A stretch of 64,000 nt of DNA from assembly GCA_036245525.1 (NCBI GenBank), contig BTPG01000001.1:181135671-181199670 (forward strand), read 5' to 3'. Each line of letters begins with the position of its first letter. The first letter of the stretch is position 1. Under the pieces are notes generated by a model. It was not told the origin of the DNA. It saw only the letters and a program-made list of their open reading frames with translations, and made no database searches. This document shows positions 1 through 9,647 of the stretch, in pieces. The position numbers were made by a program, and so were the translations under genes. The stretch is from Semisulcospira habei. Lineage: Eukaryota > Mollusca > Gastropoda > Semisulcospiridae.

Positions 1-2568
1 GACGTCCTGTGGTGAAAGCCAGAAGTCTTCGGAAGCCACAGGACCGAGCCGCCTCTCTCTATCCAGGGACACAACCATGGGCACATGGAACGTCAAGACC
101 ATGTACCAGAGCGGCAAGGCCGCCCAGATAGCAGCGGAAATGCAAAAGTACAACCTTTCCCTGCTAGGTATCAGTGAAGCCAGATGGACGCAGTCTGGCC
201 AGAAAAGGCTGTTAAGTGGGGAGATGATTCTGTATTCAGGTCATGAAGAGGAGAATGCCCCCCATACAGAAGGTGTAGCATTCATGCTGTCACCAGTGGC
301 ACAGAGAGCGCTGATGGTCTGGGAACCTCTTGGGTCAAGAACTATCACAGCAGCCTTTAGAACCAAGAAAAAGCTCAAGCTGAACGTCATCCAGTGTTAT
401 GCGCCCACTAATGACAGTGATGAGGAAGAGAAACAAGAGTTCTACGACCGACTCCAGAGTGCCGTGGACAAACTGGTGCTGTCCAACCGTTTTCAAGCGC
501 TACAGGAGCTAGTAAATGAAGAGGAGGCGGTCACCACAGAGCAGCAGTGGAAGGCAGTTAGAGAGGCGCTGAACTCAACCTGCAAAGACACTGTAGGGTT
601 CAGGAAACACCATCACAAGGATTGGCTGTCGGCACAGACCTTGAAGAAGATAGAAGTGAGGAAGCAGAAGAAAGCAGTTGTCAACAACAGTCGCACGAGA
701 GCAGCCAAAGTAAGGGCACAGGGGGAATACTCGGAAGCCAATCGCGAGGTGAAGAGGAGTATCAGGGCAGACAAGAGGGCCTACACAGACAGCCTAGCAG
801 CAGAGGCAGAAAAGGCAGCAGGCAGCGGCAACATGAAACAGCTCTACGACATTACCAGAAGATTGTCGGGTAAGTATGGCCATACAGAAAGACCAGTAAA
901 AGACAAAGAAGGCAAGCCTATTGCAGACAGAGGAGACCAACTCGACAGATGGGCCGAGTATTTTGAAGAGCTACTGAACAGACCTATCCCACCCGACCCC
1001 CCAGACATCCAGCCGGCAGAGACCGACCTACCCATCAGCTGTGACAGACCCAGCCGGGAAGAGATCAGAAGAGCAGTGGCATTTTTGAAGAACGGCAAAG
1101 CAGCAGGGCCAGATGGCATCCCAGCGGAGTCTCTGAAAGCAGACCTAGAGACAACAGTGGAGATGCTGTACCCACTGTTTAGAAAGATCTGGGAAGAGGA
1201 GGTGATGCCGGCTGACTGGAAGGAGGGGTACCTAATCAATCTTCCCAAGAAAGGCGACCTCAGCAAGTGTTCCAACTACAGAGGAATCACCTTGCTGTCA
1301 GTACCAGGAAAGGTCTTCAACATGATCATCCTGGAGAGAATGAAGAGCTCTGTTGAACCCCAGCTGAGAGACCAGCAAGCAGGATTAAGGAAAAACCGAT
1401 CATGTACAGACCAGATCGCCACTCTCCGCATCATCGTGGAACAGTCTCTGGAGTGGAGCTCCCCGCTGTACGTCAACTTTGTGGATTATGAGAAAGCATT
1501 TGACAGCGTGGACCGAGAGACTCTGTGGAAACTCCTACGACACTAAGGTGTACCCACAAAGCTCGTCCGCCTGATCAAGAGCAGCTACGATGGCATGACA
1601 TGTCGCGTGATCCACGAAGGGCAGTTCACCAGGGAGCTCCAGGTCAGAACTGGTGTCAGGCAGGGGTGTCTGCTGTCTCCGTTCCTCTTTCTACTGGCCA
1701 TAGACTGGGTCATGAAGATGACCACAGAGCACAGACGAAGTGGAATACAGTGGACACTGTGGACACAGCTTGACGACCTCGATTTTGCAGACGACTTGGC
1801 ATTACTGTCCCACACTCATCAAAAAAAGACCACGAGGCTTGCTGACATCTCGTCCCAAGCGGGCCTCACCATTCACAAACAGAAGACAAAGACAATGAGG
1901 CTGAACGCAACCAGGGAAGAACCAGTCTTGCTTGCTGGCACCCCGTTGGAGGAGGTGGAGTCCTTCACCTATCTCGGGAGCATCATAGACAAAAAAGGCG
2001 GCACTGATGCAGATGTCAGAGCACAAATCGGTAAAGCCAGAGCAGCATTACTCCAGTTGAAAAAAGTGTGGAGTTCCAGAGAGCTGTCATAACACACCAA
2101 AGTCCGAATTTTCAACTCCAATGTAAAAGCAGTTCTCCTATATGGAGCAGAGACTTGGAGATTGACAAAAACCACAGTCAACAGAGTACAGACCTTCATG
2201 AACAGTTGCCTTAGAAGAATTTTGAAAATCCACTGGCCAGAGAAGATCAGCAACGTCAGACTCTGGGAGAGAACAGAGCAGATAACAGCAGAGAATGGAA
2301 TTGGGCGAAGAAGATGGGGATGGATCGGTCACAGTCTGAGAAAGCCAGCTTCCAGTATCACTAGGCAGGCATTGTCATGGAACCCCCAGGGAAAGAGGAA
2401 AAGAGGTAGGCCGAGAAACTCCTGGCGTCGAGACCTCCAAGCAGACATCAAGAGACTGGGAACCACCTGTAGTAGAATCGAAGGAGAAGCACAGGACAGG
2501 AGTTGCTGGAGGCCTCTCGTCGACGGCCTATACCCGGGTAGGGGTGACGGGCGTGAGTAAGTAAGTAA
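1..2568 (+). mobile_element. RTE-like non-LTR retrotransposon, family A, copy 1
   Basis: The copy begins at or before the window edge: bases 1-76 match the 5' region of the second family A copy (18.15-18.23 kb, minus strand). It ends in a short (GTAA)n tail at 2557-2568; the other copy has the same tail at 12821-12837. A microsatellite tail instead of poly-A, and the C-terminal GKRKRGRPRNSWRR motif, fit RTE-type LINEs. The clade call is inference and needs an RT phylogeny. Confidence 0.8.
77..2560 (+). pseudogene. Endonuclease/reverse transcriptase ORF of family A, broken
   Basis: The frame encodes the N-terminal part of an APE-like endonuclease (starting MGTWNVKTMYQ), then a reverse transcriptase with NYRGITLLS, FVDYEKAFDSVD, RQGCLLSPF and FADDLALL, then the thumb and C-terminal region. 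Two nonsense changes interrupt an otherwise continuous frame: TAA at 1544-1546, where copy 2 has TAC, and TAA at 2090-2092, where copy 2 has CAA. The rest of the endonuclease, including the GDFNAK catalytic motif seen in copy 2, is missing because of an in-frame deletion near 472. The copy should be unable to nick its target or make full-length reverse transcriptase. It is a dead, fairly old insertion. Confidence 0.85.
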
Positions 2569-2832
2569 TGGTGCAAAATTGAATGAACACTGGCCCGTAA
2601 CCTTTCGATTATGATTTTTACAGAGGAAATCTTTTAAACATTGCTACGTTTTGTCCTTTTGAAGCAAAACAGTTTATCATGGCATTTATGTGAGAATCAA
2701 CATAATGTATTCTGGAAATTAAAGGACTTTTTATATGTACTCTGGAGTTTGAGACAAACAGCAACAGAGCATTTTGAATATTAACCCTTATCATTCGGAA
2801 TACACCAGTGTGTGCAACAAGTGTGACTAAAA

Positions 2833-2912
2833 TAGTCCAAGGGTAGTGCCAAAATAGCTTGGCGCCTCTAGGCCTCTAGGCGCCAAGCTATTGTGGCACC
2901 ACCCTTGAACTA
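2833..2912. repeat. Foldback (hairpin) MITE, copy 1
   Basis: The two halves are nearly perfect inverted repeats (AGCTTGGCGCCT against AGGCGCCAAGCT at the centre, CCAAGGGTAGTGCC against GGCACCACCCTTGA at the outside). It belongs to a dispersed family with copies near 3.1, 47.0, 52.8, 57.2 and 57.6 kb. It has no coding capacity. Confidence 0.75.
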
Positions 2913-3107
2913 AAACCATTGGTCTATGTCCTCATCTGTAAGTACTGTAATGTAGCTTCCATATATGGCAGTGTACAAATTCGAAGCTTTTAGACTCAGT
3001 ATGATGCGGGTTAAAAAGTGTGGAAAAATATGAAAGACAGAAAAAGACCCAGACGAAGAAACTAACACTTAACTTATTCTACCTCAGACACACCACAGCA
3101 AAATAAA

Positions 3108-3203
3108 GATCGACCATGATAGTTCAAGGGTTATGCCAGAATAGCTTGGCGCCTTTGGGCGCCAAGCTATTCTGGCATCACCCTTGAACTATAATGGTCG
3201 ATC
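3108..3203. repeat. Foldback (hairpin) MITE, copy 2
   Basis: An almost perfect palindrome whose outer ends are GATCGACCAT and ATGGTCGATC and whose core is TTGGCGCC / GGCGCCAA with a minimal loop. It is the best-preserved member of the family and would fold into a hairpin of about 45 bp. Confidence 0.8.
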
Positions 3204-3586
3204 TGTGTCCTGCACTGCAAGGCAGTCTTCAGAAGACGACTTCAACATTTGGGGATTCCGGTCTTGGGGTAGAATGAGTTAAAATGACAAAACAGAACAC
3301 TGACATTAATTAATTAACTGACAACATAAGAAATCACTTGAAACTTCAGCCTTTATTAATCACATCAAACGTGCATGCGTATAAAAACACAGTAATTGTT
3401 TGTAAACACTTCAAATCAAACAATCAAGAGCAGTCAAACCTTTTTCTAGCAACTTTGTGATGAGGAAAACTAGTTCTTGCCTTCGGCACGTAAAGGGTTT
3501 CCGCGACTTATGTGTCTCTATTCATAAAATGTAGAGAGAAATATAATACTGAGTTCTAGCAAGTGCGACAATAAAGTTTAGCCGAT

Positions 3587-4220
3587 TTGGTATACCTCAT
3601 TCAGTGCCTAGGTTAAATGCACCAGTGGTGCCAATGTTGCTATTTTGGCACCAGACCAATCGTTCGGACCAGTCTGGTGCACCCGATCGGTTTAGAGCGT
3701 GTGCTTTCTGCACCTGTAATGAGCAATCTCGGAGAAGGAATCACGTGACCGTCGTTTCATTGCTGCAAAATAACAATCAATAAAGAATAAACCCTTTCCC
3801 ATATATCCATCCTTAACATTACGCGATTGGGCAGATTTGACAAATAGCTTTTTTTAATCCTCAATGGAGGTGATTTTGCGACATCTGCGTCGTTTGCGGC
3901 AGAAAGCACCGTCATAGTTGAAGTTCGAGAAATGAGCGCACTACATGTACAATGGACTTGATTCAGTGGTGTGGGGATGACACAAGCCTCCGCCATCTCA
4001 ACACAAAATTGGCGTGTTAGGGGAGGAAAAAGGAGCGGCTAAAAGTTAAAACCGCTAACGAACCTTTTTTTCGAATGCGATCATAATGTTTCGCGTGAAC
4101 GTACGAGACAACACTACAAGTGCAGAAGCCAACCTGCGCGCGCAGTTCTGGTGCACATGATCGGTCCGAGCGACCGGTTTGGTGCGAAAATAGCAAAACG
4201 TAGAGGGCGAGGTATACCAA
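3587..4220. mobile_element. Non-autonomous element with long imperfect terminal inverted repeats
   Basis: The left end TTGGTATACCTC and right end GAGGTATACCAA are inverted, and similarity continues inward for roughly 150-170 bp (TTGCTATTTT.GCACCA, TCGGACC, CTTCTGCAC) on both sides of an AT-rich centre. No transposase ORF is present, so this is a non-autonomous foldback or MITE. I could not define a target-site duplication. Confidence 0.6.
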
Positions 4221-4557
4221 CAGCTAAGGATTAAGCTTCCTGTGACTTTTGAAACAATGCAAAGTGTACTTTATAGTAACAAAAAAGTTACAGACATTTC
4301 CAAAATGATCCAGGCGTACATCATATAAAAACAAGCTATACACACTGAAATAATAACACTCTTGTAATAAATCTTTATGTTGACAAATGTTTTCTTATCT
4401 CTTTCGTCCCGATTAGTTGTACATTGCTGAACGTCCTGACTTTTTCACTGCTTGTGAAAAGAAAAATGAACAGAATATTGAATGTATGTCACCAGCCAGT
4501 ATAATACACTAAAAAAAAACTAAGACCATTTAGCAACACACATCCAAAATCAAGAGA

Positions 4558-4924
4558 GATACGAACAAAAATATTCAGACCAAAAAGGTGACTGCCAATC
4601 GTGCAAAATGCAAAAAATTACCCAACGGAGAAAGAAACACGCATAGAAAAGATGGTTACACCACAATTTATTAATATTTCAGGTAAATCCGCTTTGTCAA
4701 AACAGACAAACAAACAGAGAGATCAGTTGCTACTTATATTTCAGGTAAATCCGCTTTGTCAAAACAGACAAACAAACAGAGAGATCAGTTGCCACATTCC
4801 TTCTGCGAATGAAAATAAGTAGCGATTTGTCTGTTTTGACAGAGCGGATTTACCCGAAATATTAATAAATTGTGGTGTAACCGTCCTTTATAAGCGTGTT
4901 TCTTTCTCCGTTGGGTACTTCTTT
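4558..4924. mobile_element. Nested insertion flanked by TCAAGAGA duplications
   Basis: TCAAGAGA occurs at 4550-4557 and 4925-4932, and removing the sequence between restores continuity with the intact retroposon copies. The insert carries the palindromic MITE at 4620-4916 as most of its length. Confidence 0.6.
4620..4916. mobile_element. TA-flanked MITE with about 87-bp inverted repeats
   Basis: The ends read TA-CCCAACGGAGAAAG and CTTTCTCCGTTGGG-TA. The inverted arms are 4620-4707 and 4829-4916, with few mismatches. The centre holds a direct duplication of a 60-odd-bp segment (AAATCCGCTTTGTCAAAACA occurs twice). A TA target duplication suggests Tc1/mariner-type mobilisation in trans; no transposase is present. 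Confidence 0.75.
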
Positions 4925-5715
4925 TCAAGAGATACAGGCAGCGCAGACAGTAGGGAGAGCTTAAAAAAGAAAAATACAAGTTAATGGACCAAGGGTAGAC
5001 AGAAACACATGCCCCAGAATTGAGAGGAAAACCCATCCTGTAAGGCTGACCAGGGTAACCCTAGGAACTAAAAAGTAGTTAACCCCACCCAAGTCCCCCA
5101 GGGCAGACCCGGGTTGGGGCCACTGTTTAGTTGCAAAGTAAGGTTAATGTTACACAGTATACAAAATGATCCAGGTGTACATCAGATAAAAACAGCTATA
5201 CACGCTGATAACAACCGATAATAACGCTCTTGTAATAAATCTTTATGTTGACAATGGTTTTCTTATATTATTATTGTCTTTCGTTCCCAACCGCTGTTCC
5301 GTTTGCAAAGTTTTAAATGTTATACAGTATACAAAATGATCCAGGCGGACCAACCCCATAGTAGCACTCTTGTAATAAATCTTTATGTTGACAATGGTTT
5401 TCTTACCCCTTATTATTGTCTTTCGTCCCCAACCGCTGTTCCATTAGCAAGGTTTTAAATGTTATACAATATACAAAATGGTCCAGGCGGCCCATAATAA
5501 CACTCTTGTAACAAATCTTTACGTTGTCAATGGTTTTCTTATCTTATTATTGTCTTTCGTCCCCAGCCGGCTGTTTCGTTTTGCAGATTCAAAGGTTATA
5601 CAGTATACAAAATGATCCAGGCGTCCATCAAATAAAAACAAGCTATATATACTGAAACTAACACTCTTGTAATAAAAATGTATGGAAACGAAAATGACGC
5701 AAGTGTCCGAGAATC

Positions 5716-5970
5716 TCAGTTCATTTCTTTTGTAACTTTTCTAACTTTTTCAGTCTGTTGCGTCCAGTTTGTCCAGTGCCTATGTCTAAGTACCCCTTCT
5801 GCGATTGCCTGCTGTATCTCGGCCTTTCCAGTAAGTTTGTTCACAACGAGGTGTGTCTTGAAACGAGTTTGAACAGCTTTCTCTTCAGCTTTCCCCCATG
5901 GTTTCCTTGTAAATCTAGCTTTCTTTCGAACGGGAGCTGACGCAGTACTGTCATCATCAAAACTATCTAG
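5716..5970 (-). pseudogene. C-terminal fragment of a Lys/Trp-rich domain protein
   Basis: An open stretch of about 84 codons on the minus strand ends in TGA (5716-5718). It contains RKPWGKAEEKAVQTRF, KLTGKAEIQQAIAEGVL and RHWTNWTQ. The pattern (K-P-W, E-E-K-A-V, later G-K-x-E and R-x-W) resembles a helical domain common in animal uncharacterised proteins; that is recollection, not a search result. An in-frame TGA at 5971-5973 truncates it upstream, and the assembly gap follows, so it is either a 3' exon or a pseudogene remnant. Whether it belongs to the virus-like cluster beyond the gap cannot be judged. Confidence 0.4.
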
Positions 5971-6000
5971 TCACTCAGGCTCTGGACATCTTTTCTCTGT

Positions 6001-6500
6001 NNNNNNNNNNNNNNNNNNNNNNNNNNNNNNNNNNNNNNNNNNNNNNNNNNNNNNNNNNNNNNNNNNNNNNNNNNNNNNNNNNNNNNNNNNNNNNNNNNNN
6101 NNNNNNNNNNNNNNNNNNNNNNNNNNNNNNNNNNNNNNNNNNNNNNNNNNNNNNNNNNNNNNNNNNNNNNNNNNNNNNNNNNNNNNNNNNNNNNNNNNNN
6201 NNNNNNNNNNNNNNNNNNNNNNNNNNNNNNNNNNNNNNNNNNNNNNNNNNNNNNNNNNNNNNNNNNNNNNNNNNNNNNNNNNNNNNNNNNNNNNNNNNNN
6301 NNNNNNNNNNNNNNNNNNNNNNNNNNNNNNNNNNNNNNNNNNNNNNNNNNNNNNNNNNNNNNNNNNNNNNNNNNNNNNNNNNNNNNNNNNNNNNNNNNNN
6401 NNNNNNNNNNNNNNNNNNNNNNNNNNNNNNNNNNNNNNNNNNNNNNNNNNNNNNNNNNNNNNNNNNNNNNNNNNNNNNNNNNNNNNNNNNNNNNNNNNNN
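6001..6500. other. Assembly gap (500 N)
   Basis: Exactly 500 undetermined bases. The true length is unknown. The 5' part of the first virus-like gene lies in or beyond it. Confidence 1.
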
Positions 6501-6501
6501 A

Positions 6502-6780
6502 ACCCCGGCACCGCCAGGTCCTCCAGGTCCACCAGCCCCAACTGACCCAAAAGATTTACAGTCATGGGTAAAGAAACAGTTGTCTCATATTTCAGATCTA
6601 CTTAAGAAATTGGCTGTGAAAGCAATGGACGCTTTGCCTGGTATTATAGGCACAGTTGTCAGTTGGATGATTACTACAGCAGCAAAGGTAGTTGGGTTTA
6701 TGGCAGAACATGTGTGGGTATTTTTGGTTACAGTAGGAGGGTTGATGGTGGGTTATTTAATGAAACAGATAAAGAAGTAA
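6502..6780 (+). CDS. Partial virus-like protein with Pro/Gly-rich stalk and membrane helices
   Basis: The frame is open from the gap edge. It starts with a collagen-like Pro-Pro-Gly run (APPGPPGPPAP), continues with an amphipathic segment (WVKKQLSHISDLLKKLAVKA), then two hydrophobic stretches (LPGIIGTVVSWMITTAAKVVGF and VWVFLVTVGGLMVGYLM), and ends in KQIKK. A proline/glycine stalk followed by membrane-active helices suggests a virion or membrane-associated structural protein. The family seems familiar from endogenous viral elements of invertebrates, but I cannot name it. The 5' end is in the gap. The last 24 bp overlap the 3' end of the convergent minus-strand gene. Confidence 0.5.
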   Translation, partial: TPAPPGPPGPPAPTDPKDLQSWVKKQLSHISDLLKKLAVKAMDALPGIIGTVVSWMITTAAKVVGFMAEHVWVFLVTVGGLMVGYLMKQIKK

Positions 6781-7995
6781 AACCCCTAACCCCGTTAGAC
6801 CTATTACCAATGCAGTTCTCTCTGACTCATGTGTGTCCGGGGTTGACTGTACTGGTTGTATGGGTGCCGGTGTTGGGGCCGGGGGTGTTACCGTCTGTAA
6901 TGGTTTTAATGACTGTACATGCGTGGTTGTGGCACCCAAGTTTACAGATTGATTGAGTCCTAATTTTTGATCACGACCTGCAACAATGATTTCATTATTA
7001 TAATTTGTGATTGTCCCCATTTGGAGTTGAAGGTCAGATGGTAACATGTATAACCCGATGCCAACTACAAAGTCAACTTTTGATCTCGCATATCTGAGAA
7101 CATCTTGGTAACGCTGTATGCTTGATGGGAGATCAACCACTGAATTAATTGAATCTTCAAGATTTGCAAGAAACTGTTTTTGTGCTTCAAATTTACCACT
7201 TCCATTTAAAATATTCGATTTTGTTAGTGATTGTGCTCCTAGTAAACACCAGACATATGTTCTGATTGACTCATTGACGTGCTCGACTCCTGCTTGAGTA
7301 AACCTGTCACTCATGTCTAAAATAAATGTGGTCCACGCATTAGACTGTTTCTGCTCAATGGAACCTATCCAGACTTGTGATTTTGACGAGAATGAAGTGT
7401 AACCAGGGTAGTAATCTTGTGGGTATTGTCTGTGACTCAAAGCATAATACAATGTGCCCATACCATTGTGATCATCAAGTTTTTGTGTGAAGTCATACCC
7501 GGGACCGGGGTTGATGTTAAATTCATTACATATGCGTTCAAATGCTTTCATATCCATGGGGTTGTTATACCTGTTGAAACTGGATTCAGTGGGCAGTGGT
7601 GTATGTAGTTCTGACAGTATACGTCTAAGCTGGTAATAAACATAGAAACGATACACAGATCTAATCAGTTTGTTTGAGTGATTCAAATGGTCTGTAAATG
7701 AAACACCACAGCCTGTAGTTGAACATAGTATGGCAAAGTTGAGTTGGTTTTGAAACATCTGTAGTGGACTTGAGGACCACTTTCTTGCAGTAGAGTCGTC
7801 TGTTATTGGAGGGTTTAGGTAATGATCAAAGGGGTTGGGTACTTTCACTTGAAATAAATCTTGTTCTGATACAGCAATATCAAGTTGATTTAGTTGAATT
7901 ATTTTCTGTTCATAAGTAGGTGCAACGTTGTATTTGGCATCCACATTAAATTGAAATGCGTTTATTGTGGTGATGGTTGGTGATTTAAATTCCAT
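6757..7995 (-). CDS. Conserved virus-like 412-aa protein with C-terminal anchor
   Basis: A complete ORF of 412 codons with no interruptions. The body (about residues 1-355) is soluble-looking and rich in Tyr, Asn and Gln, with recognisable blocks such as RTYVWCLLGAQ, RYQDVLRYARSKVDFV and GIGLYMLPSDL. It is followed by a Pro/Thr linker (VTPPAPTPAPIQP) and one C-terminal hydrophobic helix (TALVIGLTGLGVLLLYLF). Body, proline linker and tail anchor mirror the convergent neighbour at 6502-6780. I associate these blocks with uncharacterised ORFs of endogenous viral elements in cnidarians and molluscs (from memory, not searched). A structural or membrane role is inference. It diverges from the next gene across only 25 bp. 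Confidence 0.6.
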   Translation of the reverse strand: MEFKSPTITTINAFQFNVDAKYNVAPTYEQKIIQLNQLDIAVSEQDLFQVKVPNPFDHYLNPPITDDSTARKWSSSPLQMFQNQLNFAILCSTTGCGVSFTDHLNHSNKLIRSVYRFYVYYQLRRILSELHTPLPTESSFNRYNNPMDMKAFERICNEFNINPGPGYDFTQKLDDHNGMGTLYYALSHRQYPQDYYPGYTSFSSKSQVWIGSIEQKQSNAWTTFILDMSDRFTQAGVEHVNESIRTYVWCLLGAQSLTKSNILNGSGKFEAQKQFLANLEDSINSVVDLPSSIQRYQDVLRYARSKVDFVVGIGLYMLPSDLQLQMGTITNYNNEIIVAGRDQKLGLNQSVNLGATTTHVQSLKPLQTVTPPAPTPAPIQPVQSTPDTHESERTALVIGLTGLGVLLLYLFH

Positions 7996-8020
7996 CCTTC
8001 TTTTTTATGAGATAATAAAA
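7996..8020. promoter_or_regulatory. 25-bp divergent intergenic region
   Basis: The start codons of the 412-aa gene (minus) and the penton-like gene (plus) are separated by only 25 AT-rich bases (core TTTTTTATGAGATAATAAAA). Any promoters must be extremely short or lie inside the opposing coding sequences, which is a virus-like arrangement. Confidence 0.4.
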
Positions 8021-8728
8021 ATGTTTATTACCTTAACAAATCTTGACACAAGCAAACCAGTGTGGTTAACTAATGGGATTGATAATCGTGATGGTAGCAA
8101 GGCTGTAGCTATCCATGAAATGTTTTACACCGTAAAGTGGTTTAATATAGAAGATGATATATATAATAAAGTAAATTTAGATGGTAAGACTGAAGCTTTA
8201 CCGCCTGGGTATTATGACTTTTGTACTATAGCTGAATGGTTTCAAAGTAAATTTAAAATTAAAGCAACTTTAAATCCAGCTAACCTACTTGTTACATTAG
8301 AATTTCTGACAGAAAATTGGTTAAAGATCTCAGATAGATTTGCATATTTACTTGGATTTTATATTGATGAAAATTGGTGGAGATCAGATGATTTAGATGA
8401 ATTCAAGTTTGGTATTATAACAATGAGGACAAAAAAACATAAAATAACTGGAAAATGCCCTGTCAATTTGTCAGTACACACAGTATTTAATGTGTATTTG
8501 AAAGAACTAAACACAACTGAGAATGTACACAATGGTAAGCCATCAACTTTGTTGAGATGTGTGCCAGCTGGAACTGCACCCTATTGCGAAAGTGTGGTTG
8601 TTAGATTTCCTGCGCAGTTTAAGAAATTAGGTTCTAGTTTCTTTGAGTCACTGTGTATATCTGTAACTAATCAGGATAACAAACCAGTTGTTATGCATGA
8701 TTTTAGTGTTGTGTTGGAAATTAAATAA
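8021..8728 (+). CDS. Penton-like minor capsid protein candidate
   Basis: An intact ORF. I chose the ATG at 8021 (MFITLTNLDTSKP) over an in-frame ATG at 7967, because 7967 lies inside the divergent gene and the 8021 start is preceded by an A-rich leader shared with the next genes. The protein (235 aa) has the LPPGYYDFCTIAEWF block, then LLGFYIDE, a CPVNLSVHTVFNVYL segment, NGKPSTLLRCVP and a C-terminal beta-rich end (FFESLCISVTNQDNKPV, FSVVLEI). That order is what I would expect of Polinton/adintovirus-type penton proteins: G-x-Y block, Leu-Arg-x-Val-Pro block, then a terminal strand. The assignment is by motif only; a structure comparison would decide it. Confidence 0.5.
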   Translation: MFITLTNLDTSKPVWLTNGIDNRDGSKAVAIHEMFYTVKWFNIEDDIYNKVNLDGKTEALPPGYYDFCTIAEWFQSKFKIKATLNPANLLVTLEFLTENWLKISDRFAYLLGFYIDENWWRSDDLDEFKFGIITMRTKKHKITGKCPVNLSVHTVFNVYLKELNTTENVHNGKPSTLLRCVPAGTAPYCESVVVRFPAQFKKLGSSFFESLCISVTNQDNKPVVMHDFSVVLEIK

Positions 8729-8749
8729 TTTTATTTTTGTTTATAAAAA

Positions 8750-9620
8750 ATGAGTGCTGGTCCAAAGCCAAGAATCATACCAGTTGCATGTCCAGTAACA
8801 GAGTTGAAAGATTTGGCAGACGTACAGGATTTTGAGAAGGAAGGGGAAATTGGAGAAATATATGGTTTTGAAACTTGATTCAACTGGTATGTACAAGCGA
8901 AAAGTAATTGTTGACATGAAAGATGGTGAAAGACAGATTCCTAAACTTGGTCAGCTGCGTGATGTCACTGTACCTACTCCAGTAAATAATGTGCCCTACA
9001 ACTTAATACATGTGGGTAATAAGTGGGTTGTTTCACCTGTGCCGGCACCAGCACCCGTAATTGACTGGGACATGAAGATTGAATTTATTAGTCCTTATGT
9101 ATACACTGATGACGAAGGCGCCTTAGTGTTTAGGAAGGTTGTTAATTCTGGGCCGCTGATTGTAAGCCTTGTTCCAAGCTTTGCCCCAGACAATAGCAGA
9201 GATAAACTGAAAGTTGAAAATTATGAGAAACGACGGTATCTTCTTACAACTAGAAAGGGAAGATCAGATACTTCTGTTGTGTTTATGCCAGCAAGCTTAG
9301 TCGTGGCTAGAGAAGCGACAATAGTATTTGAAATTATCTTGAGATCTATAGCTTCTGTGAAAGAGGCAAATATTGCACAGGGAATAAAACTTACATGGGA
9401 TGAAACAGTATCAGAATCAACAAAGGTCTTTATTGCTATTACAAAAAGTGCTGATGTTATTAATGTTTCGAGCAGTATTGCCGCTGTCAAAGTGGTGGTT
9501 GACAAAACAACTTTTGTTCGTCTAAGTTACATAAACCTTGAACACATTGATCTTGTTTCATTTTATTATGCCAGCAAATTGTATACTTTTGACAAGTTGC
9601 AAAATGTAATTGCTGATTAA
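8750..9620 (+). pseudogene. Fibre-like attachment protein candidate, frameshifted
   Basis: An ORF starts at 8750 (MSAGPKPRIIPV) but closes at 8876-8878. The adjacent frame is open from about 8832 to 9620 and carries the bulk of the protein. A single frameshift between about 8832 and 8876 is the simplest reading. The short N-terminal part contains ELKDLADVQ, and the downstream frame contains QLRDVTVPTPVNN followed by LIHVGNKWV. Both resemble the L-x-D-V ... (L/I)-x-x-x-x-x-W repeat common in tail-fibre and spike shafts. The rest is beta-rich with Ala/Pro linkers (VSPVPAPAPV). The role is inference. The break could be a real lesion or an assembly error; it is described here as found, not repaired. 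Confidence 0.45.
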
Positions 9621-9647
9621 ATAAAAAATATTTGTCAATAAAAAAAT

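Larger units (their letters stand above)
2569..3586. other. Non-coding stretch holding two foldback elements
   Basis: I see no coding region. Two hairpin elements are annotated separately at 2833-2912 and 3108-3203; the remainder is AT-rich sequence with no structure I can support. Confidence 0.6.
4414..5123 (+). mobile_element. SINE-like retroposon, copy 1, interrupted
   Basis: This matches the intact copy at 58729-59105 from TTGTACATTGCT through GCAGACCCGGGT, but a further insertion (4558-4924) splits it. The family is about 370 bp and non-coding, with no clear pol III boxes. It sits inside the local tandem repeat. Confidence 0.7.
4302..5660 (+). repeat. Degenerate tandem repeat, about 130-175 bp unit, 4-5 copies
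   Basis: Units begin with GATCCAGGCG-like sequence at about 4302, 5166, 5337, 5479 and 5610. Each then contains CTCTTGTAATAAATCTTT, a TTTTCTTAT stretch, TGTCTTTCGTCCC and a TTATACAGTATACAAAAT end. Unit lengths differ by small indels, and the first unit is interrupted by a 0.7-kb insertion. Confidence 0.75.
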
